From Stramonita haemastoma (taxonomy: Eukaryota; Mollusca; Gastropoda; Neogastropoda; Muricidae): a stretch of DNA of 54,560 nt. Of this stretch, positions 1 to 10,215 are shown piece by piece. The DNA lies in contig CM060342.1 in assembly GCA_030674155.1 (NCBI GenBank), positions 20,090,855-20,145,414 of the forward strand, in the 5' to 3' direction. The number at the start of each line of letters is the position of its first letter. Positions within the stretch are counted from its first letter, which is position 1. The position numbers and the translations under genes were made by a program. The notes beneath the pieces were generated by a model. It had not been told where the DNA came from. It was given only the letters and a program-made list of their open reading frames with translations, and searched no databases.

Positions 1-409
1 GATTTAACGTGTGCTGTGCAAGATGTTCTGAATGGTTGTAAAACACTGCATGGGGGGAAACGGAGGACAACAGTTAACAAAACTTGCATACGCGTGGGGG
101 TAAAGGTGTTGCCATTGCCTATGTGGTTGTAGGGGAGCAAGGCGTCAGAGATCTCAGCTTCTCTAGAGGCCAGCATGTTGAGGGCGGCGCCCATCTGAAT
201 CAATGTTAATTTTATGGACTTGCTCACTCTGTGCGCATTGTATACAATGAGCAACTTTACGGTATTGCTTATTATATACAGTGTGTAACTATTTTGCTCA
301 TTGTGTATAATGTGCAAAATGTATTGCGCACTTGTAGACACTGAGCATGAAATGTTGCGCATTGTATACAATGTGCAAATTGTACAGATTGAGTACGACA
401 TATACATTT
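1..409. other. AT-rich intergenic stretch, no gene recognised
   Basis: I see no coding region. A 14-base perfect palindrome CATTGTATACAATG occurs twice (about 236-249 and 360-373), each time preceded by GCG. Related looser copies lie between them, so this looks like a degenerate short repeat. The first 100 bases contain wording typical of the SINE central domain (GCAAGATGTTCTG near 18). Confidence 0.4.
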
Positions 410-672
410 GTTTACCTCTAAGAGTAGCTTTTTTGTACAGAATTTCGCCAGGAACATCTCTGGTTGCCATGGGCCCTTTTACATACATTGCATGCATGTT
501 GCGCATGAGACCTCGGCTTACCGTCTTTTTCGAAAGTCTAGTACCCAGACCCCACTCATGGTCTAGTAGATAGGGGGATCGGGGGGAGTACGGTCGGGTT
601 CAGTAGGGGACGGGGGGGGGGGGGGGGGGCAGTGGAACCTACGACACTCAAACTCGCTTTTTAGAATGGTGT
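410..672 (-). repeat. Degenerate tRNA-derived SINE (family C)
   Basis: This is a decayed copy of the family seen complete at 8257-8681. Shared landmarks in order are CAGAATTTCGCCAGGAACA, the GGGCCCTTTTACATACATTGC block, a GAGACCTCGGCTTACCGTC block and CCCAGACCCCACTCATGGTCTAG. The tRNA-like head towards 672 is eroded and interrupted by a poly-G run (about 607-629). It lies tail-first next to the LINE that starts near 681. Confidence 0.7.
607..629. repeat. Poly-G homopolymer run
   Basis: A G run of more than 20 bases is broken only at its edges. Length is unreliable in most sequencing technologies. It interrupts the SINE remnant. Confidence 0.9.
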
Positions 673-957
673 GTTACCCTCCAATCCAATCCAATAATGG
701 TGCTTATAGCCCCGCCGACCACATAGGCCATATCAGGGCTATCGCCTCGTCACATTTTAAAACTCGTATTAAAAGTGTGCAACTATGTACAGTTTAAAAC
801 GAGGTATAAAACCAACTCAACCGTCCTTGCCTGTATCGACGTCCCGGTCGACCATAAGGGTCAGCCCAGGACGGCCCCCGCATCGTGGGAAAACCCACAT
901 CGATCACACTTAAAACGAGATAAAACCAAAACCGGGTTCCTTAAAACAACCTTGTCC

Positions 958-2128
958 TTAGAGACCAACCATACCACTTTCGCTCATATCAGACGAAAAA
1001 AAACCGGATTCTCTCAGGAAGTTAAAAATGGTGTCCGGCAGAACATCCCGAAAGAGGATCTTTAGGGAGTCCGCGGTAAAATGCTTGTGCCTAATATCCT
1101 GAACATCCCGACACTCCAGGAGCAGATGCCTGACGGTCACCCGCACGTCGCAAGTCACGCACCACGGGGTTCCCTCGCCTTTCAGCAAGTGAACGTGAGT
1201 GATGTGAGAATGACCCGTGTGTATCCTGGTGAGCACTGTCGCCTCCTTTCGGTTTTTCACACCCAGAGGGAAAACCTCTTTCAGGTTGGGACGGATCCGA
1301 AAAAGCTTGTTGTCCGTCTGAGCGTTCCACTCCTCCTGCCAGAGGGAATGCACGTATTGCTCGCTCCTAGGTTTCAGATCCGTGAACGGCACCGTGGACC
1401 CGAAAACCTCCTGCTCCGTGGCGCGCCTGGCGAGTCGGTCAACCGTCTCGTTGCCCCGAATGCCTGCGTGCCCCGGGACCCACACCAAAACCACGTCACA
1501 CCCGTCCCGTCTCAAGGAAGTATGCAGCTCGTAGAACTCCTGAAGCCTAGGGTGGTTTACGTTCCTGCAAGCGATAGCCTCCAGAGCAGAGAGCGAGTCC
1601 GTACAGACCAAGTCTTTCCTTCCCGATTGCCTGATCAGTCGCAGGGACAAGACCAGAGCGCTCAGTTCGGCCGTGTACACCGAGGCATCCGAAGGCAGGC
1701 GCTCCGGAAGCGCCGACTCCTTGATGGCGGGACAATAGGCGGCGCAGGCCACCCCTTCCTCCGACTTGGACCTGTCCGTAAAAACCCTGATGTAGGACGG
1801 ATACGACGCACAGAGCTCTCGAAAGAAGGCCCCGTACGCCGTGGAGCTGGTGACGTCTTTCCTATGAGCGGCCAGATCGAAACAAACCACCGGGGTCTCC
1901 ATCGTCCACATCGGCTTCTCTGGGTACTTAGGCAGGTCACAAATAACCCCCAGATCGATGCCCGCCTCCCGGAGGTGGGGAAGGATCCGAATGCCAAGAG
2001 GCGGGGCGGCAGAAGGCGATTTGTCGAACTTGGCCTGAAACCGGGGATTCATGACACAATCGTACGCTGGGTTGTTGTACTCTGAATACAGTTTGAGGTA
2101 ATAATTCAAAGTCAGTTTCAGACGGCGG
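958..2128 (-). pseudogene. LINE ORF2, RNase H and C-terminal knuckle
   Basis: RNase H removes the RNA strand after first-strand synthesis. The four acidic/His positions can be seen: VFTDRSKSEEG (Asp; the usual GS is RS here), YTAELSALVLS (Glu), VCTDSLSALEA (Asp) and VWVPGHAGIRGNE (His). Further on, CVTCDVRVTVRHLLLEC is a CxxC...H...C finger typical of the end of jockey/I-type ORF2 proteins. The stop lies at 958. The Met at 2107-2109 is not a real start, because the frame is entered by a frameshift at the 2129-2135 homopolymer. Confidence 0.9.
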
Positions 2129-2134
2129 TTTTTT

Positions 2135-2596
2135 TAATGAAGGCTCTCCCGCTTCCGCGTACAAACTGTACACCGGCGTCGTCCGGAAGGCTCCGAGACA
2201 GATCCGGAGCCCCTGGTGGTGGACGGGGTCCAGAGCTTTCAGGTAGGAAGGCCTCGCGGAGCCGTACACCTGGCATCCGTAGTCCAGCTTGGAGCGCACC
2301 AGCGCCCTGTAGACGTGCAGCAGTGTTCTCCTGTCCGCTCCCCAGTCAGTATGGGCGATCACCCGCAGGAGGTTCAGGGCTCTCTGACACGACGCTTTCA
2401 GCTGTTGAATGTGGCTCCTGAAATTGAGCTTCCGGTCGAAAACAATGCCCAAGATTTTGGCCTCCGCCACCGCCGGGATGGTGGATTTTCCCAAGCGGAT
2501 GACGGGGTCCGGGAAGTGCTCTCTGGACTTGTTCGTGAAGTGAATGCACTTCGTTTTGGCGATCGAAAACTTGAACCCATTGTCCTGCGCCCATTC
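2135..2596 (-). pseudogene. LINE ORF2, reverse transcriptase thumb region after the TAG
   Basis: This is the same frame as 2597-3463 after the TAG. It reads EWAQDNGFKFSIAKTKC, then FLGIVF-type sequence (KILGIVFDRKLNF), LNLLRVIAHTDWGADR and LDYGCQVYGSARPSYL, the normal LINE reverse transcriptase continuation. The frame breaks at a T homopolymer near 2129-2135. The protein then continues in the frame of 958-2109. This is a second lesion independent of the stop at 2597. Confidence 0.85.
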
Positions 2597-3463
2597 CTAA
2601 ACCTTGTTCACGCAGAGCTGTATCTGCCTCTGAACCCCCGCAAACGTACTGCCCGTAGCGTACAAAGCGAAATCGTCCACGAGCAGCGAACACTCCACCC
2701 CCTGATGGACTGACCTGACGATGTCGTTGATCTTGACGCTGAAGAGAGCCGGGGAAAGGATGCTCCCCTGAGGAACCCCCATCTCCTGCTCGAAGATCTC
2801 CGAGAGCGTGGAGCCCACCCTCACCCGGAACCGTCTTTTGGCCAAAAAATTCTGCAGGAAGATCGGCAACCGTCCCCGAAACCCCAAGTCCCAAAAGTCC
2901 GACAGGATGCCGTACTTCCAGGCGGTGTCATAAGCCTTCTCGAGGTCGAAGAAAACGGCCACCACGTGCCGCCCGTTGACAAAGGCGTTCCGGACTGTCG
3001 TCTCGAGGCGGACCAGGTGGTCCACGGTGCAACGATTCTTGCGGAAACCGCACTGCTCCCTGGCCAGAAGACCCTTCGCCTCCAGATGCCACACCAGGCG
3101 GCTGTTGACCATTTCCTCCATCACCTTACAAACGCAGCTGGTGAGCGCGATGGGCCTGTAATTGCCGGGGTCCTTAAGGTCCTTGCCGGGTTTCGGGATA
3201 GGGACGACGCAGGCCATCTCCCAGGACGGGGGAAAAAACCCCGTCGTCCAGATCCGGTTGTAAACCCTCAAGAGGGTCCGCAGACATACCTCCGGAAGGT
3301 GCCTCAGAAGGCCATAATGTACCTCGTCCGGGCCCGCCGAAGTCTCACCGCAAGACTGCAAGGCGCTCTTCAGCTCCGGGAAAGAAAACGGCAGGTTGTA
3401 GACCTCCTCATCGCTGGACGCAAAACTCAAAGGCACTCTCTCCCGACGCCGCTTCGTGTTCAA
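2597..3463 (-). pseudogene. LINE ORF2, reverse transcriptase N-terminal part
   Basis: This is the reverse transcriptase palm and fingers. Motifs in order: SAGPDEVHYGLLRHLP, PIPKPGKDLKDPGNYRPIAL, EQCGFRKNRCTVDHLV, AVFFDLEKAYDTAWKYG (first catalytic Asp), MGVPQGSILSPALF, and SLLVDDFALYATG (catalytic Asp pair). The residue before VDD is Leu, where an aromatic is usual. An in-frame TAG at 2597-2599 interrupts the protein, and the same frame continues beyond it with thumb-type sequence. The start is a frameshift junction, not a true initiation site. Confidence 0.9.
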
Positions 3464-4460
3464 GAACTCCTGGGTTTTCGTTTCCGCCGACGAGTTTGCC
3501 TCAAGGTGGCGGCCAGCAGATTAGCCACCGCCTCCCTGTCGGTGACCAAAGCGTCCCCCGAGCGCAAATGGTTGATCGACGCGGAGGCGTCCTGCCCCTT
3601 GATCTTCGCAATCACCCTCCAGACCTTCTTGCTGGAGGTCCTGCTGTTCAGCTTGGAGCAAAAGCGCCTCCACGCCTCACGCCTGCTAGACTTGAAGACG
3701 AAACGGGACTTGGCCCGCAGCTTCTGGTGGGCCGAGACCGCCGCCGGACACGGTTGTTGCCTGACCCGACGCTGCGCCTTTTTGCGTTCCTTCCTGACCG
3801 CCCTGCATTTCTCGTCGAACCAGGGCACCCTGGGCGCCCCCGGTCGACCGCTGGTCCTGGGAACCGACCGCCTCGCAGCCTGAACCACACACGACGTCAG
3901 TGCCTCTGCCGGATCTTCCGCAGACAAGACAGCCTCCTCATCCATCCCGGAAACAAGGTCGGCCCTGAAGGCCTCCCAGTTGGCCCTCCTGACGTCGAAC
4001 CCCTGCGTACGGGCTTCCTCTGCCGCTCCACTCCGCGCCAAGACCACTGGAAAATGGTCGCTGCCGTGCAGATCGTCACGCACTTCCCACCGAAAGTCCA
4101 AGACCAACGAGGGATCGCAGACTGACAGATCCAGACACGACAGTGTACCGTTTGAGGAATGCAGATAAGTAGGAACCTTGCCGTTCAGCACGCACAGGTC
4201 CTGCTCCAGAAACACCTCCTCAAGGAGGAGACCCCTCGCGGACGACTTTTCGCTTCCCCAAAGGGGGGAATGCCCGTTGAAGTCCCCCAGCAACAAGAAG
4301 GGGGGAGGCAACTGCTGAACCAACGACACCAAGTCCGCCTTCCTCACCGCCACCGACGGAGACAGGTAGATGCTGCAGACCGTGACTGTCTTGTGCAGCG
4401 TGACCCTAGCAGCCACCGCCTGGAGAGGAGTGTCGAGGACCACACAGCTGTACAATAAGG
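3460..4460 (-). pseudogene. LINE ORF2, endonuclease and linker part
   Basis: This encodes an exonuclease-endonuclease-phosphatase domain of a LINE, which nicks target DNA to prime reverse transcription. Visible motifs are LLLGDFNGHSPLWGS (active-site D and N), a CLDLSVCD block and GSDHFPVVL (catalytic S-D-H). A long Arg/Lys-rich linker follows. The amino-terminal part is missing in the assembly gap. The open frame appears to continue across the N block into 4561-4737, but those residues belong to a PP2C exon, so the apparent fusion is false. The frame ends at 3460 while the downstream reverse transcriptase is read from 3463 in another frame, which indicates a frameshift in the linker. Confidence 0.88.
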
Positions 4461-4560
4461 NNNNNNNNNNNNNNNNNNNNNNNNNNNNNNNNNNNNNNNN
4501 NNNNNNNNNNNNNNNNNNNNNNNNNNNNNNNNNNNNNNNNNNNNNNNNNNNNNNNNNNNN
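4461..4560. other. Assembly gap of exactly 100 N
   Basis: One hundred Ns separate the LINE endonuclease on the left from a PP2C exon on the right. The round number suggests a scaffolding gap of unknown true length. Anything read across it, including the 425-residue minus frame, is not evidence of continuity. Confidence 0.99.
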
Positions 4561-4575
4561 AACAAAAACCCTCAC

Positions 4576-4766
4576 CTGTTCCTCCGCCTTCTTGGCAAAC
4601 TGCCGGTCGGTCAGGCTGTAGGCTCGCTTGAAGGCCAGTTGGGGGTTTGAGGCCAAGTTGGGGTCACACAGAAGGTTGACGTGCAGCTGGCTGGCGGAGA
4701 ACATGGCGGCCTCAGAGCCCGCGAGGCCATCGAACACCGCTTAGTATACGACTGACTAGGGCTGTC
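4576..4766 (-). pseudogene. PP2C (PPM1E/F-like) FDGH exon, copy L1, broken
   Basis: On the minus strand this matches the intact exon at 22623-22811. It starts after an ACACAG acceptor and ends GAACAG|GTGAGG. It encodes the first metal-binding block of a PP2C Ser/Thr phosphatase plus the helix SEAAMFSASQLHVNLL and the AYSLTDRQFAKKAEE end. Two lesions separate it from the R copy: two extra bases at the YYAVF codons (191 nt instead of 189, frame lost) and FDGH changed to FDGL. The N gap begins 15 bases beyond the donor, so the next exon of L1 cannot be seen. Confidence 0.88.
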
Positions 4767-4892
4767 CTGTGTCAGCACAGTGGCCATCGAACACCGCGTA
4801 GTACGACTGACTAGGGCTGTCCTGTGTCACACAGTGGCCATCGAACACCGCGTAGTACGACTGACTAGGGCTGTCCTGTGTCAGCACAGTGT
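4766..4892 (-). repeat. 55-bp VNTR at the FDGH exon acceptor, copy L1 (about 3 units)
   Basis: The unit carries the splice acceptor (GCTGACACAG) and the first about 14 codons of the exon (DSPSQSYYAVFDGH), repeated head to tail. About three units are seen here, against five in L2 and three in R. Each extra unit brings another potential acceptor. Confidence 0.9.
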
Positions 4893-4989
4893 GCATAGCA
4901 ATGAAGACACAGCAACAGGAAAAATACACATTGACAATACTTTCTCTTCCTTGCTCCCTATTGCTTCCCCTCTTCCTTTCCTTCCCTCC

Positions 4990-5055
<66 letters not shown>

Positions 5056-5300
5056 CTCTTCTCTCTCTCTCTTGTCTCTCAATGATTTCCTGATTTAGCA
5101 ATAATTGAATGAAAAGATGACTGATTGATTACCTTTTTTATATATTATATTCATTCTTCTGTTAATGTACTGATATATTCTTCTTTTTTTTTCATATTTT
5201 CACCCATGAGGGCCTGGTGTAAAGAAGCCTCTGGCTTATCCAATTACCCTCATTAAAATTTCGAGTTTCGAGTTTCTCTCTCTCTCTCTCTCTGTTTCAT
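4990..5300 (+). repeat. (CT)n microsatellite with inserted retroelement 3' end
   Basis: CT runs at about 4992-5083 and 5274-5294 flank roughly 190 bases. These end in CATGAGGGCCTGGTGTAAAG, TTACCCTCATTAAAA and two TTTCGAG units, which looks like a LINE 3' end with a short repeat tail inserted into the CT tract. The same place in copies L2 and R lacks this segment. Confidence 0.55.
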
Positions 5301-6842
5301 GCTTAAAGAAGTTGATAATAAAAAAAATCATCAAAACCTTAAACAAAAAAATTTCATTAAAAATAAACAACTAGCTACCTTAAAAATGTTACTGACATTA
5401 CTAAAAAACCTTTCTCTTAAAAAAATAATTTTTTAATTCAGGCCACATGAAAGGGCTCGGAGATTGTAAACAGTAAAAATGATTATGGATGTTATTTGTT
5501 TTTATTGAAATCAGTGAATGCTACAACAAAACAACACCAAAAGCTTTGGACACATTTGAATGTTTATTTATTTATTTTCTTTTATTTATTCTTTTATATC
5601 GAGGATAATGGAATAAGCATTCATGTGCTTTTTTTTTTACATCCAGTCTCCATGTGTAAGCAGTTTGGTAAATTTGTCATCTGTTCCCAATGTGACAAGG
5701 TGCAAGTATAAAGTACCCATCTACTAATTCACTAAAAAGACTCAATACGATTAATTTCCCCCACACTCCAGTTTCCTCTACCCCCCAAATCAGTATTACA
5801 GCTAAAATTTGTCCTTTTTAATATAAAAAAAAAGAAAAAAAGAAAGAACTTTTGTGCCAGCATCTTTATTTTTTTAAAGTTACTGACAAGTTTACTTTCT
5901 GATAATTACTCAGAACTTTGTTTCTACAAACAACAGTTTATTCCCATGAACTGTTTTGAGCTATAAAGAAACAAAAAGCATAAATAAAAAAAAATCTAGA
6001 CATCAATAAACAGTTAAAGGGTAAAAACTCTAGTCAAGCAACATGGCTGATCTAACAGCCTGAGTAGTTTCCCTTCAAATGGCTAAAGTTTCATTATTTT
6101 TAAAAAATGGAAGCCAGGATAGCCTAGTGGTTAGACCATTTACGTTTGTGATCCAACAGCATGGGTATGAATGAGCCACTATTGAGACATCGGATCATAT
6201 AATTTTTTTGTCCTCAGCAGTTAACATCATTACAGACTCCACTCCCCTCAAAGTCCTTCAGATGAGACAGTAAACCCAGGTCCTGTGTACAAATGTATGA
6301 AGAACATCCTATGCACACTTTGATAAAACCCTTTCTGCCTTTCAGAAGAGTATGCCATTACATGCCACCAAGAACAGATGACAAAATCTAAAAATAAAAA
6401 ATTATAAAAACAGTTACCCATGCACACTAGCATCATGTTTAGATATAATCCCCAAAGTTGAAATTGGCTACCTAAATTAATCCTCTTAGTCCTGAACCGG
6501 GATTTGCCAGGATTGAATAATTGCCCCCCCCCCCCCCCCCCTGAACCCTGAACCAGGATTTGCCGGGATTTACACACAGTAGTTTTCCATCACACAGTGA
6601 CCTTCACTGATCGCTACCACATGTAGAAGCTCTTTCAAGCCAGAGGCACAGAGCCTGTGGTGAGAGTCTGGAAGTAATTATAGCTGCTGGTATGTACTTG
6701 GAAGGAGGAAAAGGCAAGCGAGGATTAGTGCCTGACCTGATTTTGTGATGGAATGTGAAATCTAGGGTTTATTTGTGTTCAGAGAACCCGAATGCAAGAG
6801 GGTTAATGGTGGGTAAACACACCACACACACACCCACATTAC
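5301..6842. other. Intron of PP2C copy L1 with SINE pieces
   Basis: No exon is recognised. The stretch aligns by eye with 15540-16704 (direct) and 20407-21850 (inverted). It holds a SINE 3' module (about 5565-5705, minus), a SINE with tRNA-like head (6108-6480, plus) and a poly-C run (6523-6541). Confidence 0.6.
6108..6480 (+). repeat. tRNA-derived SINE, A-type head with B-type tail (copy L1)
   Basis: The head CCAGGATAGCCTAGTGGTTA fits a pol III A box. The shared central domain follows (GTTAACATCATTACAGACTCC, GTCCTTCAGATGAGAC, AACAGATGAC), then the B-type tail (ATGCACACTAGCATCATG...TAGCTACC-like). Orthologous copies sit at 16208-16585 (plus) and about 20760-21275 (minus), so this insertion predates the duplication. 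Confidence 0.75.
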
Positions 6843-7051
6843 CTGCAGCTGGAAAAGCGTGTTGAGATCAGGCAGAACGACGTGACAATCTTCCATGCGG
6901 CGGCACGTGTTCTTGATGGCGTGCACTGACACGGGCAGTGAGGGTGGGGGTGGGGGCGGGGCCACATAGCTTGGCAGTTGGTGGTTCCATTCCCGGCACA
7001 CCTGGTACATCTGCAGCTCTGTCTCTCTCTGCAGGTGCCTCAGCTCTACAC
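6843..7051 (-). pseudogene. PP2C (PPM1E/F-like) N-terminal exon, copy L1
   Basis: The exon lies between a GGACAG acceptor (7052-7055 on the opposite strand) and CTGCAG|GTAAT. One open frame reads VELRHLQRETELQMYQVC, a Pro-rich bridge, then SVHAIKNTCRRMED and CHVVLPDLNTLFQLQ. The H-A-I-K-N-x-R-R-x-M-E-D-x-H signature precedes the FDGH block in PPM1E/PPM1F phosphatases, which dephosphorylate CaM kinases and PAK. Of the three copies, this exon is the best preserved. Because the same L1 copy has a broken next exon, I treat the locus as a pseudogene. The upstream exons of the gene were not found. Confidence 0.85.
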
Positions 7052-7496
7052 CTGTCCACACACACACACGCAATATTTGGTTGGGGTTTTCTTCATGCAA
7101 TATTAATTTTGTTGTTGTTGTTAATGCTTTTTGTTTTGGGTTTGGTTTTATTTCAAGAAAATAGTGATCAATAGAGTTTTTGTCTGAACATTCTTTCGTA
7201 ATACAGGCTCAAAGTGTGTGTACACGCCACAAACATACTCAAGCAAGCCACGCATGCACGCATGCATATATCATATGCACATGTGTGTGTGAGTGTGCAA
7301 GCGCTCACTGCCTGTGTGTGTGCCCGTGTATGTAGGGCTGCCAGGCTGCCTATTGTTGATGTCAGACAGAGATTTATTTATTTATTTATTTATTCATTTA
7401 TTCTTTTATATCGAGGATAACAGAATAAGCAATCATGTGCTTTTTTTCATCCGGTCCCCATGTGTATGCAGTTTTGTAAATATTGTCATCTGTTCC

Positions 7497-7571
<75 letters not shown>

Positions 7572-8256
7572 TGCTACGCGCGTATAGGATTGGAATGAAG
7601 GGGGGGGGGGGGTGAAGTCAGAAGTGTGTAGGAAATCGAGGTGTTTAACAAAAGTAGATCGTGGAGAAAATGAATTGGGGCGATAATTTTTACATTAAGG
7701 GACTTGTGTCTACTGTTATTGTGTTAAATTATTCAGCTGACAATTTTCGCGATGTGCTCAATGCACGCAGCACTACCACACTGTTCCCAGTTTCGAGTGT
7801 TAGACCTGTCGAATTTCTATGTACTGGGGGAAAAGAAAAACTGCACATATCTCGTTCGTCTCGGTGACTCTATATAGCTAAGAACCTGACCGGTTTGTCA
7901 CACGATGCTTCACTAGTGTGTCAAAATGTACGGAAGACGAAGTCAAAATCAAATGCAGTACCTACCTGTTTGTGAGCACCTGATTTCAGCGTCATGAATT
8001 CCAGTGTACGGTTGTCATTCGGTTAAAAACACGAAGGCTTTTGTTGTCTTCTTTGCTTAACTTGAAGATTTTTTTTCACAATAGCATCTTCATTTCTTAA
8101 TTTAACTGAACGAGTCCAAATTTGACGTAATATTATGCGTGAGATGTTTTCAGTTTCACTTTCGACCTGTGTTCTCGTGAGGTCTCGCTTGTGTATCGCG
8201 GAGAGTTACATCCCTTATACTATTTTGATCGCGAAGGTTGCACACAACGGTTAGAT
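7052..8256. other. Upstream flank of copy L1 exon with (GA)n tract
   Basis: No gene is recognised. The sequence is shared, inverted, with about 19080-20198 in copy R. It holds a SINE 3' module (about 7380-7498, minus) followed by a (GA)n run (7500-7569). Two short ORFs here are not conserved as proteins between the arms. Confidence 0.55.
7500..7569. repeat. (GA)n microsatellite
   Basis: About 35 uninterrupted GA dinucleotides. The matching position in R (about 19813-19830) has only a short CTCG/CT stretch, so the tract expanded after duplication or shrank in R. Confidence 0.95.
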
Positions 8257-8509
8257 CGTATATTTTTGTATTTTGTATTTTGTACCACTTTATGTCAGCA
8301 GATTTCTCTGCGTGAAATTCGGGCTGCTCTCCCCGGGGAGAGCGCGTCGCCACATGTGCAGCGCCTACCCATTTTTTTTTCTTTTTCCTGCATGCAAGTG
8401 TATTTGTTTCCCTATCAGAGTGGCTTCTTTCTACAGAATTTTGCCAGGGACAACCCCCTTGTTGCCGTGGGTTCTTTTACGTGCGCTAAATAGTGATGTG
8501 TAACACACG

Positions 8510-8540
<31 letters not shown>

Positions 8541-8681
8541 TAGCGCCCAGACCACCACTCAGGGTCTAATGGATGGGGAAAAAGTTTTGGGTCCAAACGG
8601 GTACGAACCCCGCACACTCCGACCCGGACTTTTTGCTTTCTAGGCAAGGCGCGTGACCACCTAGACCACCGATCCACCGAT
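8257..8681 (-). mobile_element. Complete tRNA-derived SINE (family C), inserted in L1 only
   Basis: On the minus strand the head GTGGTCTAGGTGGTCACGC and GGGGTTCGTACCC fit pol III A and B boxes. A body with CATTAGACCCTGAGTGG, GATGAGACGATAAACCGAGG and GGCAAAATTCTGTAGAAAG follows. The 3' part GTGGCGACGCGCTCTCCCC...GAAATCTGCTGACATAAAG ends in AAATACAAAATACAAA. Flanking bases ACAACGGTTAGAT and CTGACACGTTTCCACC join directly in the R copy, so R has the empty site. About 425 bp. It codes for no protein and depends on a LINE for movement. Confidence 0.88.
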
Positions 8682-8879
8682 TCTGACACGTTTCCACCTA
8701 TTTTCAACCCTCACTCTTGCAATCGTACTGCACGTACTAAGACATTCAAAGAAACAAAAACCACTTTTTGTGAAAAACTAGCCCCTGAATCAAAACTCAG
8801 GACAATACAAACAAATTTGATATGCTTGAACTTTGATTTTTTTTCAACAAACACTTGTGCCTCCTCAGTCCTTTATTTT

Positions 8880-9110
8880 TATTTTATTTCATTTATTCTT
8901 TTATATCGAAAATAATGGAATAAGCACTTATGTGCTTTTTCACATCCAGTCCCCGTGTGCATGCAGTTTTGTAAATGCCATCTGTTCCCACCGGCACACA
9001 ATGGCCTACTCTTACGAAAAGAGGAAAGGATTTAATGTGTGCCAAGATGTTCTGCTTGCCTTTGCACATGGGGCCTTGGTTTATAGTCTCATCCGAAGGA
9101 TGTCGTTGGT
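8880..9110 (-). repeat. SINE family A 3' part, copy L1
   Basis: The tail module reads (minus) ACTGGATGTGAAAAAGCAC, TGCTTATTCCATTAT and ATATAAAAGAATAAA. It is preceded by the central domain with GCAAGCAGAACATCTTG and GGCACACAATGGCC in reverse. The same insertion is in R at about 18665-18905 (plus), so it predates the duplication. Confidence 0.75.
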
Positions 9111-9429
9111 CAGCTGCCTCACCACACTATGCATGCGTGGGTCAACACAGTAGGAACACAAGCAATCCTCATTTGATCATTTCCAACTGTTCTTATCACT
9201 ACCTGGTGTTAATCTATGGCCTCAACCCCCAAAACAAGCACACAGTGCATTTTTTCATACTTTCAAAATCGGTGAAAACACCAAACATGTTTCCTACCAG
9301 CCACTCTATATAAGATGCTGTATGGCCCAGCAAGATAACCCCTTTGTGAAAAGAATGTTTTTCTTTTCTTTCTTTTTTCCCATCTCTTTGAGTTAACCCC
9401 TCCCGCGTCTTTTTCTTCTCAATTTCATC

Positions 9430-9453
9430 TCCCCCCCCCCCCCCCCCCCCCCT
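9430..9453. repeat. Poly-C run
   Basis: A homopolymer of more than 20 C. A poly-G run stands at the inverted position in R (about 18328-18342). Confidence 0.9.
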
Positions 9454-9534
9454 TTTCAAAATGTGACTACATATTATTTGTAGTCAATATTTAGTAAGGC
9501 TACAAAAAAATTGTAGGGGTTGGCAGATCAATTG

Positions 9535-10215
9535 GCATACAGCTCTTTGGGGCCCGTCTTCGCCCCAAAGGGCACCTTTTTGTCAGGGGGTGGGCATGCA
9601 TGCGCGCACGTACGCAGGGGCTGGTGTTTGTCAGTGCGTTTATTTGTATGCCCGCATGTGGCGGGGCCCCTGCAGTTTGCTGTGGTGCATCATATTGCTG
9701 TATATTGTCATTATTATTTTGCGCCCTGCTTGGTTTTCGGTGCGTACACTGTACGAGATTTCCTTGCCACAAACTAGCTTTCTCAGCTCTTGAGGGCGTC
9801 GGTGTCGCCACAAGTCCGGCGCCACACACGTCGAAGATGGTAGGGGAGCGAGTATGCATCCGGTGCGATATTGTCCCGGTGCCATAGGGTCTGTAACCGT
9901 GCAAAAGTCGGGGCAGGACGAGCCTGCAAACGGCTCTTTGGGGCCGTCTTTGCCCCAAACGGCACCTTTTTGGCAGGGGGGTGGGTATGCATTCGGGAAC
10001 GCGCGTACGCTGGTGTTTGTCAGTGCGTTTGTTTGTGTGCGCGCATGGGCGGAGACCCTGCAGTTTGTTATGGTACATCATATTACTGTAAATTGTCATT
10101 ATTATTGTGCGCCCTGCTTGGTTTTCGGCGCGTATACTGTACGAGATTTCCTTGCCACAAACTAACTTTCTCAGCTATTGAGGGTGTCGGTGTCGCCACA
10201 AGTCCGGCGCCACAC
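9535..10215 (+). repeat. About 390-bp tandem cassette, two units (L1 side)
   Basis: Unit 1 starts GCTCTTTGGGGCCCGTCTTC near 9541 and unit 2 with GCTCTTTGGGGCCGTCTTTG near 9931. Each contains CACCTTTTTG(T/G)CAGGGGG, CAGTGCGTTT, a CATCATATT(G/A)CTGTA block, GAGATTTCCTTGCCACAAAC and CTCAGCT(C/A)TTGAGGG. Three inverted units occur at 17218-18245. The open frames across it give similar Cys/Ala/Val-rich peptides only because the DNA is repeated; I see no recognisable protein. Confidence 0.85.

Larger units (their letters stand above)
681..4460 (-). mobile_element. Broken RNase H-bearing non-LTR retrotransposon (I/Jockey-type LINE)
   Basis: Reading on the minus strand, the order is an apurinic-type endonuclease domain (4460 to about 4000), a basic linker, reverse transcriptase (3463 to about 2200), RNase H (about 1810-1400) and a C-terminal CxxC-H-C knuckle (about 1170). 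The 5' end is lost in the N gap at 4461. The 3' untranslated part carries ATATGGCCTATGTGGTCGG and ends in a (ATTGG)n tail (681-696 on the plus strand as CCAAT repeats). An RNase H domain in a single-unit LINE points to the I-group or a relative; the exact clade needs phylogeny. At least three lesions make it inactive. Confidence 0.9.

Noticed and set aside
1081..2085. 334-residue plus-strand ORF opposite the LINE
   Set aside because: It is the antisense shadow of the RNase H frame. The minus strand shows recognisable domains and the plus strand none.
6843..7100. A functional PPM1E/F gene in copy L1
   Set aside because: The exon is intact but the next exon has a 2-nt insertion and FDGL in place of FDGH, and the rest is missing at the gap.
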